Part shown: positions 35,518-47,500 of the stretch, in pieces
How positions within the stretch are numbered: position 1 is the first letter of the stretch
Layout: every line of letters starts with the position of its first letter
Source: Tubiluchus corallicola
Lineage: Eukaryota; Priapulida; Priapulimorpha; Priapulimorphida; Tubiluchidae
Direction of reading: 5' to 3'
Length of the DNA stretch: 64,000 nt
Assembly (NCBI GenBank): GCA_030141605.1
Contig: JAQGDQ010000125.1
Location: forward strand, 248,001-312,000
Translations under genes and position numbers: made by a program
The notes under the pieces: model-generated
The model's input: the letters and a program-made list of their open reading frames with translations, nothing else
What the model was told of the DNA's origin: nothing
Databases searched by the model: none

Positions 35518-38500
35518 ATGTATATCTCTCTCTATCTCTCTCTCTCTCTTTACGCGGGGGGAGGGGGTTACGTCCTCATACGCTACGCTACACATAAATA
35601 GTTTAATGTATGCATAGTATATTTCATGTAATTAAATTGTGTGCCTTAATCATGAATAGCGGTAATTTGCCTTACTTACACTATTTAATATTCCTTTTCA
35701 CACTCGTAATAGCCAACAGGGCGTCACGTGAACGCAAGAAGTGTCGGAAGATAGTCGCATAAAAAGTTGAGCAACTCTTTTATCCGCCATCCCGCTATCA
35801 TTTGACGAGTCGGATGTTAAATTTTCCTGTTTACACGACATCCGACACAATCCGATTTTGTCGGATCGTGTAATCGGGCAAAGAAGCGCTCTAAGATATT
35901 GAGTAATGGCCTTTTGAATACAAAAGCAAATTGTACTAGTTCAGTGTCCTTTGCTGATATTTCGTGGGCATGAAATCGATATCTTCCATAATCGGTCACT
36001 GTTAATTTTTGCACAAATTTGTTTCCTTGACTTTTTCTCCTTAGAGCTAAGCTGTAATGTAATTCCCCATCAATCGATGTAAAAATGGTAAGAGCGTTTG
36101 AAGAAACATCTCTGTTAAGTAACTCTTTCCTTTAGTGAGTTCATAATTAGGCGTGTATTATACTTTAGTTGAGCTGGGTTTGGTTTATGAATCAATTGTC
36201 CTACATTTTTAGATTCCTTTATTTGAACAAAACTCGGCATCTTACTTTGCCTCAGAACTTGGGACCTGTATCAATCAATAGCTATTTAATCTGTAATTAG
36301 CTTTCGTGACTTATTTCATTGTTACTCGTTAAAGATTTAACTTTCGGTATCGATTCTTGCAAATTGCACGCTAATAGAAATTTTGAATTTGAACTTTACT
36401 AGATTACGATATTTGCTATAAAAATGGTTAGTCGCGCGTTTGTTGAGTGTTCTTCCGTTTTGCTTGCGTCATAAAGCATCATATGGTCTCATCAGATATC
36501 TGATCCGTCATATTCACCCCAAGCAAATAAATGTGAACAGTGAACCATGTGAACACTGAAGTGCGATCATTAATGTTTTTTGTATTTTTGCAGGTAGCGG
36601 AATATGGCTTCTTATAGCTACATTTCTCAGCCTGCCAGTATCTGGAACACACAGCATAGTCGGCGCGACGATGGGCTTCTCTATTGTAGCTCATGGTTTG
36701 ACGGGTATTAATTGGACAACGTTAGGACTTATCAGTATGTATCTTAAGATACGGTTTCGCATGTGATCATTCTTTTACAATTGCTGCACACCTAGATTAT
36801 TTGATCCACCCATTATTTGGTGTTCTCTGTATACGCTCAAGTTCTGTTTTTACAAATTTTTCAAGTTAAATTATTTGTCTGGTATGTTCCAATTAATCTT
36901 TCCACGGTAACTTAACTATGTAACTTCACAAAACTAGGTGTTTCACAAGGTATATTAAATAGTGTTCACTGAAATGTAGAGTTCACTGAAATATGGTGTT
37001 CACTGAAATGTAGTGTTCACTGAAATGTAGTGTTCACTGAAATGTTAGTGTTCACTGAAATGTAGTGTTCACTGAAATGTAGTGTTCACTGAAATGTCTT
37101 TATCAATGGAAATTGATGACCTTCTGGCATAAAACTGATCTTGTCTGTAGATATGCTACATTTAATGCTAGAATTTTATGCTAGTTACTGTATTGCTTGT
37201 CTGCTGCATTGCTTCTTTAGTCTAAGATTTTTGTGCTAGCTTGTGCTACATGACAACTCATGACAACCTGATGAAATTCAGGGCTCAACTCACCAGCTAA
37301 ACACCTAATTCGCTTACTAGGCTAGTCTTCCACTGTCAGTATGGTCGTTTACAATGTGATGTTGGGAGAAAAACCTTGGAACACTATTTTTAAACCATTT
37401 TCCTCGCCTTGTAGGTCTGCAGGAATTAGAGCAAACTGCAGCTGGAGCGAACAAGCCCACTCAGATTTTTTTGGGTAGACGGTTGTCACTCAGTCTGGTA
37501 CAGGTTGCAATGAGTATATCTCGCAATCTGAAGAGAAGTTTTCCACTTAAACTAACATTGAGTTAGCCTTGAATTTCAGTGTTTGACAGTTTGTGTGCTA
37601 AAAATTTCCTGAAAGCGATGATCTAGTAGATCCACCAGAAACAAAAACCACCATGTGGATGATTCTGGTGAGAGGCAAGCAGTGGCAACCATCCTAGTTT
37701 TGAACTATAAAGCACTCGCGGATTATATTATAAAACTGTTGTTTTATTGATTTTTGCTTTCTATTCACCTGAATAATGAGATGAATCAATTGATATGTAT
37801 CGGTATTGAACAATTCTAGAGCAAGTTAAATTTATGTAACGCAATTAGAGTTGGACAGAACTTTGAATTATGTAGTAATAAATACTAATAATACGAATTC
37901 TGACGCAGTAATTAATTGTAATTATTACTATGCTTTAGGCATTATCGGTAAGCTATTTTTCCAGCATTCGCGCATGCTCATGAATTAAGCGGATGCGGGT
38001 GGCGAACGTGGCAACGTGTCAACTCAAAATTACAGAGACTGCGCAAATGCGCGGTTGTCGGTTTGTCGTCCGAGAACTAAAACGAGCGAGCTGAATAAAT
38101 AAATTGATGCCAACTTTTGCCAAATGAAAACCTTTTCATTTTTTAGAGATCGTGCGTCATACGGACAATTTATTTTTCCATAAGCATGCATATTACCAGC
38201 TGAAAACTCCGTTATTCACTGATTATCATATCTCACGAACGCGAAATAAATGTATTATGCAACAAAACCTTACTTTGTTAAATGACACTTTTACTGAATT
38301 AAATTAAGTGGAGATTTTTAAATGTATTTCCATTGGAGAACTGTAGATAAGGGACATAAGGATCGGGCCAGTTAATAGATGTTAACCTTGTAACTAGTGT
38401 TCAGTCTCATCTAGACTTTTGCACAAATTATATGAATGGGTTCCAATGTTCAACATGAGTTGCAAAATGTAAGTTTTTTGCACTTTCCTGACAAAACAGA

Positions 38501-41500
38501 GATAGCTAATGTCTATTAGACTTAAAATCTTTTAGGCTGTTTTAGTGACTTCATGTGTAACACAAGTAAACTAACAGTTAAGGAAGTATTAGACGGATTA
38601 GAAGATTTAATGAAGATTCACCATGAAGTTTTATATAGTGCCAACGTCATCGTATTGATTAGTTCTTGTAATCCGAAGATCCAAGACTTTTCCAAATATC
38701 TTTTTTGGGTCATTTTCGTTTCAAAACTTTACCTGTTTCAAGGTATATGTTTCAAATCGGGTTTACACAAATCAAGTTTACACAATTTAAGTTTATACAA
38801 TTCACGTTTACACAGTTTAAGTTCAAAATTTCAGTTTCCGAATTTTTCTGGGGGCAAAGTCAGTTATAATTTCTGAAAAGTCCATTTTTTCCAACATGTC
38901 TGACTCAATATGCATCAGTGATAAATTGTTTAATTTGTCATCCTTTAGAGATCGGTGGGCAAAAACTCACAAAATTAAACAAACTTACAAACGACGAGAG
39001 CTCCACAAAAACACGTCAGCTCAGCAGTGTAGCAACATTTAAAAGGCCCGTTCCAAGCTCAAGCCTAAGGCCCATAAAATCATAATCCGCCGCTGTCTAT
39101 ATGTCTATATATGTTGTCTTACTCTTATGTTATTTTAATGTTTAATTGTTATGTATGCCGAGTATACTATACATCAAATTATAATGTTATAATTTCGTCA
39201 TTAATTATTTTGTAAATATGTATCATATAATAACTGTAATATATTTGATGTATTTGTGAACATTAAGTGTTAACCCAATAAATTAAATTAAAATACTGCC
39301 AACCTATCAGTGGGATCAGGTTTTGAAGACTTTTGCTTTGAAATAAATATGATTCTGAGTTTTCTTTGCCACAAAGCATCAGCCACTTTTGAGCCTCACA
39401 TTATCTAATTATAGTTATAATTATAATGTATTACATTTCAGATTAATTTATCAATTTATATAAACTACATGTATTGTTTTTCATTTCATAGTTTCCTCTT
39501 GGTTTATCTCTCCGCTTCTCTCTGGGGGAATTTCCTGCATCATCTTCTACATCGTTAGGAGATACATATTGACTGCAGTAAGTAGTTATTCATATTCTCT
39601 AACAGTATAGCAGTACTTCTCAACTAATTTTGAATTGGTCATGGCATTCGAAATATTTTCATTGATCATTTTTTACTTTATTTTCACTTGGTACTTGGAA
39701 GAACAGATAATATGGAATGGTAGAAATCATTAGATTGATGGTCCATAAGCCAATATTTATTGTTGAGTTACTTTCAAATTTAACATTAATGTAGCATATA
39801 ATATTTCAATAGAAGATTAGTATCATCAATACTATACACAGTGCAGGCAGTTTTATAACATAAACTATTATGAAAGTAGCTTAAGCTATTATGAAAGCAG
39901 AATAACCTGGTGCTTACAGACAAAAAGTCAAAGATTGGTGTAAGATGAGTCTACATTGTTCATTTTAACTTCTTTTAATAACTCTGCTTGAGGACGAGAT
40001 TTCCTGTAGACCATTCAGGAAGTCATCATTGGCCTCTAGTAGTCCTTGGGCAACCAGTTGAAAAATCTTTGGTAGAGTTATACGCAGTACTCCTTGTAGG
40101 AGTACAGCTGTTTATCAGTAGGTTTTCTCAATCTATACGCACTGTAGTCTACCTAAATTCTCTCCCTGCTCTAAGGATTGGACTCCATTCCTAGCCATTG
40201 CTTCTTTTGTTAAAAATTTGAAAAAGTGGAATGTTGTTAATAATTGTTCTGACATATATAGGGCAATATAACTATTGTCCAAAGCACAACTGTAATTTTT
40301 TGTATCATTGCTCTTTATGGGTATGGTATGTGTATGGAATTTGTGAACAAAATATGCAGTGCAAGCAATTAATGAAAAAAATAGAAGTTGGCTTCTTAAA
40401 TTGTAAGGTACTTACTAGAGACCATTTTCTCTTTGCCTAGTTTTTCTGCTTAGATCCTAAATTTATTCCTTCAATACAAAATGTTTGATTTGCTGCATGT
40501 GATGTATAATTATTATTTAGCAAACATTGAATTTTCACACATTAGAGAGATTGGTTTGTGAAGTCGTAAGTCTCTCAATTTGCATCGCATTCTCGTGGTC
40601 TTTTGGTATACTGTGCTGTTTGTGATAATTTGGTTCAGACGGTTTTGTCCAGTAGACAAACGTTTTGTGTTGTGTCCTGTCTTGCCACATCATTAATGGA
40701 AGTGATTCATCAACTTGTGTTTCTCATTTCTATTTTTTCCATTGCCTGGCCTGTATCAGTTATTATGGCATCATTTGGGTGATCAGAGTTACAGGAACAT
40801 CAGCCTCAAGTTTAAATTTTGAAGAGGCAATAATTTCTTATCATTTGTTTCAGTGATGTATTTGTTATTACTGAACTTTTGTGCAAGACCTACATTTTGG
40901 TGAGCTATCAAAGCAAAAAAACTTGTATTTCTAAAACTTTAACGACAGCTGTGCTCTACATTTCAGGAAGAAAATTTTGCCCTGTATAATTTATAGTAGT
41001 GCAGAATCTCAGCTTAGGCCTTCGATGTTTTCAACTATGATCATGTGAAAATTTAGTGTCGTTGACCCTGTTTATCAAGTTGCAAATAACTAAATCATCC
41101 ATAGTTACATAACTGTTTCACTTATTAAAGTATCAAAACAATAAGCAGTATATATATAATCACATAGTTTTTACTAGTTGCACGTTAATGAACTGATAAA
41201 AATAAACTATACTTTTTTCATTGCAGCAGGATTCTTTAGAGTCCGGACTTAGATTCTTACCATTCTTCTATGGAATTACTATCCTCATTAACTTCTTTTC
41301 TATTTTCTACAAGGGTCCTCAAAGTGAGTATTTTAATTACTCTACTGATCCTTTTTTTGTTTTTATGCTTTTCTACATTTAAAATGAAGATTAGATGCTT
41401 TAAACAGTTAAGTGAGTAATCATTACAAATTTGTGTTAACTAAAAAATTTGATGCAAACTGTTATTCAACCCCTTTACTTAAAAATAGATGTTGTCTACT

Positions 41501-44500
41501 AACATTGTTGTACGTGTATGGTATCAATTTTGGAATACATAATAATAATAATTTTTAGTTCAACAGTGCTGAATTTACGCAATATATATGTTTCCAGCAT
41601 CAGGTGAATGACAATTATTGCTGTATAACTCGCAATGTTCCTCTTGTTTATAAGCAAGTAGAAATGTTAGCTTGCTTTCAATATTCCAGTGATATTACAC
41701 AAAACGTAGAAAACTAAATCTATCGAACCCTTCTTTATTAAAACGTGTAATTTGCCAACTGAACATTGGCAGAACATGTGAAAATTCAGGTAAAGTTGAT
41801 TACAATGATATAAAAAGTTAATTTGGGTTTTTAGCTTGTTTGGTGACAGCATAACACTGTTTTATGATGCCTAGTTTCAAAAGAACCAAAGTTTCTGAAA
41901 TAGCCATCTAATAAACTGCTTTACGTACTTCCAAAAAACTTTTATTTCATAAGTTACATTTGATAATGCCCCCCCCCCCCCCCCCCCGTTAAGCAGGTGC
42001 AATATTGTAAGACATTGTTATTTTCAGTGCTGCATTTTGATAAAATACCATTCTGGGGATCTATCTTGCTAAGTGTTGGAGGAGGAGTATTGACAGCTGT
42101 CTTCATCCACTGTATTGTATCACCTCGCTTACGTCGCAAAATTCGCAGTAAGAAGTGATACTCATTAGCTGTAGCTTTTTGTTTTGTGGTGTAAGGTTCA
42201 CAAGTAGTGAGTGAACTTTTCTCACCTGCTAACTCTGCTGATCAAAATCACTGTAGAAGTGAAATAAGGGCTGCCTGATTAATTTGTTTATTTTGGCAGT
42301 AGTCCAGCTTTACCAGTCTCACAAACATCTGGGTAGAATGAAGCTAAGCGTAAGTGGACGTCATACTAGAGCCCACTCACGAACTAACATTAAAATATCA
42401 TTGGATGCAATTTAAAAAACATTTGACGTAACTCATTGGGTTTAAGGGGTTTGAATTTTCCTGTAGCCTTGTCTTTTATTGTTTTGGGATGTGTCCTTCA
42501 CCTGAGAAGGTGTATAAATTAATAGTGAGCCTGTTTACAACTTTATCAAGCACCAACCTAGATAAAAACTGTGTCTGGACTTTTGACTATAACGCATTTG
42601 CTTAAGAACACACAAAATCACATATTATTTGGTATTCATTATCAATGATTATCATAGTCATAATTATCATAGTCATGAGCTAATATTTATTGCCATTATT
42701 GACCTATTAATGCAAACAGTTTCTATCTGTATATTATATACTGGCCTCAAATATTTTGCTGGTGTTATATGTATAATAGATTGAACTGAGGAAAAGTATG
42801 TTGTGATGACTTGATGTGGACTCATTACAGGTCTACATCAGGCTGGTTTAGTCTTTTCAAAATATTAATGTGTCATCAATCACGATAATTATGTAAAAGA
42901 TGTGATTTTATGTCTTTTGAATGTAACGTAAGTGGCATAATGTACTTTTTGTATTTTACTGACATTCTTTTTAAAGCAAGATCCTTAATGTGTACTGAAG
43001 TGATTTATTGCACACTATTTCGTAAATAAATTAAGCTTTTTGCTGCATACTTAACATTTGTTTGAAAATTAACGTGAAACAAACCATTTCAGTCATCAGT
43101 TAAACAATAAGGAGAAAATAATAAAAAAATGTATATTGACAGAAGATGAAAGCTTATTTAAGGATAAAGTTATTCTGATTGTCTTTCAGAGCTCCAGGTT
43201 GGTCCAAGGTTACTTCTGTCAGACCCTGTTTACCTTATATTTATGTTTGGTACCACATATATGAAAACCGGTTGTTACGTCCGATCCTATCAGTGCTGCC
43301 TAGAATTATTGGCTAACAGCCAATCTTTTCATGATTTTATTTAACGTATAAAATTATACATCTTAACAAGTCTGCACATACTACACTAAGTCTAGTTTCA
43401 CACTGCATTATAAGTTTGGAGAAATGAAAGTTTGCAACTATTTGTTTCTGGCATCTTTCTCGCCTGCACTTGTAATACATTTTTCAAGCTAGAAGTAATT
43501 TACCTAGAGTAGACTTTTACCTAGACATACCTGGTTGAACAAGATTCATCAAAAGAATTAATAGATTAATAACTTAGCCCTTTCATAGGTGCTCACTTTA
43601 TAGCAAAATTGCCTAGAGTGGCAAGTAGTATTAATTGAAATGATCAAACCTTATCAAGTACGATACAGCTAAATAATATCTTAATATCAGCTGCCACACA
43701 GAAGCATTCAATGTTATGATTAATTTGCGTGACTAAATAAACTGAGGTTAATAAACTGTAAAAGACTTTAATTCCAATTATCATAAACAATTTCATCAGT
43801 GAGTTGGTGATGCTGGTGATAAATGTTTACAGAAATTAAATAGAAATAAATGAGTAGTGTGGCTGGGTCAACAAGAAGCTGATTAACCTTGTTTACGGTG
43901 CTTGAAAATCTTCAGACTATGACACTGAATTTGGCTCTTAGTTTCATTTTTTTGGTTTTTCTTAATTCTGTGGCTAAAACATTTTCCGTAATTGCCAAGC
44001 AACAACACAAAGTAATTAACAAAGGCATAAATGGAAAAGATGAGTAAAACAGATAGTTCAGATGATTACCTTAACTGTGATATTATGTACCGGGAATTCC
44101 TTGTTCAAACTTATCAGAACTGCTTGTAATTGTGTACCATCGTTCATATTAATTTACATAATATTATGCGATAAAATTTCCATAATTAGACCAGTTTACA
44201 TAATTTTTTTGCATTTGCAGGAGAATGTGTGTATACCAGAAAGCAAACAGAGATCAGTTTGTTGGAAAATGTCACGGAGAATGGAGACATTATAGCAACG
44301 CACGGTTCGCAGGGTAATTGCAGTTTTGCAGTGTTTTTACCACTGTTTCATGGGAGTAGTAATTTACACATTTTAGCTCAAGTATAAAAATAGTATGCAT
44401 TCAGCTGCGCATAACTAATTATTATATGATATAGCAATTTGTCCTGAATATATTACATAAGAGATCATGCATTGGATTACACACTATACAATACTGCATA

Positions 44501-47500
44501 AGTTATGCAAGTTTAGATGTGATACCTTTCTTTTCTGAAATAATTATTGACTCATACTTTTCAATATGTCACATAATCTGCATAAATGGAAAGAGAATGA
44601 TGCAGCCTTGCACTATAAACTGTTGCTGTCTAAGAATGACATATTGATCAAAGTAATCTATTTTTTTCATCTTTTTAATAAATTGTCCGAAGGTTACATG
44701 TTTAAATTAGGTGGACTAACATGTGTAAGGACTGTGTGCAAGAAAGGAATGGTCATATACTAAAATATTTGTAATCTTGTGCAGTGATCTACCACTCCTT
44801 TGAAAGATGGCATGATGTTACCATTACTGAGAAGTTTAAAACAAACTTCCATAATAATGTTCTTACAAGCAAAGTGGAAGTAAAACATCACACTAATAAA
44901 ATTAACAATTTACATGAGTGATCCATTTATGTTCTTATAAGCAAAGTGGAAGTAAAACATCACACTAAATACACAATGATGATGTTTTTTTTGCTTATGG
45001 ACTGCTAAATCACAAGATTCTTCGAGTGAATTTGACTTAACCAAGGAAGCAGTCATATTTAGTTTTAGTTACAGTTGTTTCTTCTTCTAATCAAATGTAA
45101 ATAAATATTTATAAATGCAGGTAAATATGCAGCATGCTCAACTGAAATAGGCTATTGATCTGTTTAGAGTATAGTAGAGTGCCAGAGCATGAATGGTAGG
45201 CCTTGAAATGTAATTTAAGACCGACTTTGTGAGTTTATTTTTGTATGTTTTTTCTTGCTACACAAATAATCATTTTTTGTTTTAGTGTAGGTGGTAAACT
45301 ACTGGAATTTAATTTTGCAAGTTATTATTATAGGAGAAGTTTTCGTTTTGTTGTTTTATAAGAACCGTTTTACCAAATGTCTAAATTTCTGTGGGCTTGT
45401 TGACTTTTTAGCAGTGTGCTTATTTTGTTAACTGTCTACATATTTTGGTTGAAAATCTGGCAGGCACAATTCAGGATCAAGGCTCTCTGTTGGAAATTAA
45501 AGCGAAACTGAAGCAAGAAAGCCAGCGCAGAGAAAGTGGGTGTAAGGAACCAGACTTGGATGAACTGAAGAATGCTAACGAAACTGCGGAAGACGCGAAC
45601 AGTAATGGGAGGAAAAATACGGTGAAGTTTCAGCTGACAACTGAAGGAGAGGAAATTCAGGCTAATGGATGCACCAAGGTGAATGAGTATGATTTACAAT
45701 GTTGCTTATGGCAATTTTCATCATCCATAAATTAATATAACAGTAGTTAAAAATTGCATCAGACAGTAAACTAAGCAGTTTTTTGAAACGCCCGATGGTT
45801 TATTTTTCTGCAAGAATAATCTGTTCTATTCATCTTTTTTATATTTTTTTTTTCAGTTTAGTTCATGAAAAATTTTCTAATGTACTTTTCTAATGTCTCT
45901 GTATAAAATAAAATACTAAAACGTGGTTAGCATGACAGCACAGCTTTCCAGAATCAGACAAATATCCCATTGTGTGGTTGTACTATTGTATTTTTACGTT
46001 TGCTTAACTTATTATTAAAAAGTCTTATTTTGACTGCATATAATGCACTTGATTTCTGTAGTAACAATTCTGTTTGTAATCTGTTTCATCTTTAGTACAC
46101 TTAGCTTCAATTTTAAGTTTATCTTGACTATATATCAGGTTAGGAATTTCTCTGTTCGTCCACATTTCAGCTTTTGATTTTGTTTTGAAATGTTTGATTA
46201 GCGCTGCCACTGTATGCTCAAATTTAAGTGACTATATATATTTATGTCACTTTAGGTGACTATACTAGGTATCAGTATCACTAGAGGAATAAACACTTTC
46301 TCACTTTTCACTGTTTAATAAGCCTGCATATTCACTTTTACCATTTCTAAATGACTTGATTATAATTGAGGCATTTTAATTTTTCAATTTTGGCCGTATA
46401 ATCTTCTGTGTACAGTATATTAAGGAATGATCAGATAAACTGGTGTCAATTACACCTTGTTGGGATACTTCATCAGTAACATTCGCTAAACTATGAACAA
46501 GGATAATACTAGTTGAGCTGGTAACTCGAGTAGGTTTATCTTAGTCGAAAGGTAGACGAAAAGTAAATTATTACTTAGCTTGCATCTAGGCTTAATATAA
46601 TGATCTTATTATGGTCTTATATTATTATTTTTGTCTGATTAATTGTATCAGAAAGTCTGTAAAATGGAGACCTGAATTGGAATCCAAGTATTTCCTTTAT
46701 CGTTTTAAGCTTTAAAAAATAGTAGCCCTATTTTCAATTTTTTCGAATATAGGGTACTCAGAAAGGTCAAAATATTTTTAAATAGTTTGTTTAGTTAGGA
46801 ATGTTTTAGTTATTATTACTTACAGTGTAACTATATGGAAGGGATAGTGAAGCCTTAAAGCAATGCTCTCCGTTTTTTTGGTAACTTGCAGTACAAGTAT
46901 GTTGAGAACTACAGTGTGTTAAAACTGGGCCAAATGTGATTATTTATGGTAGTACATCCTGCTTGAGTGCACTTGGAACATCTGCGCTGCACTTCCTATA
47001 TCTAAAATAATTCGCCAACATCGACATTGCAATTACAGTGTATGTGACATATATAAATATGAGAAGTTTCCTCAAAGAACTAATGTTTTATTCAAAATTA
47101 GATTTAATTTTATTTTAAGACGTACGTTTTTTGTCTACTTGAAATGCTTGCTTCTTTGTTTATATATAAACTTTTTACTTCTGAGGAGTAATTTATTAAT
47201 TTTACATTACACGTACACACACATTATTAATTTAATTCATAACAAAATGTATTATTTTCCAGCTACCAACTTTGTATGAACAAGGAGATGGACTGACTTC
47301 ATTAAAGACGAAGGTAGTTGGACTCAAGAGTCCATCATACACACCACTTTTAAGCACAGGTAGCATTTCCATTTATATGCATTATTCTTTTAGGTTGGAT
47401 GATTAGTAAGAAACTGCATCAGTCAAACTAAACAAATATGTGCAAAATGTCAGTTTTTTACACTTGTTATAGCTTTGGCTGATTGTGTTTAAACAGCAAA

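Larger units (their letters stand above)
32140..36593 (+). other. SLC20 intron 2, repeat-bearing
   Basis: A 4.5-kb intron. It contains a (CT)n tract (35331-35551) and, around it, paired segments with inverted GATCCGA ends (35081-35880). No internal gene is supported; frames at 33075, 33408 and 34809 are short and featureless. Confidence 0.6.

Noticed and set aside
35303-35617. Ser/Leu-rich and Arg/Glu-rich frames
   Set aside because: They arise from the (CT)n tract.
38553-38876. 107-codon plus-strand frame
   Set aside because: Its second half is antisense to the hAT transposase fragment; its first half has no recognisable content.
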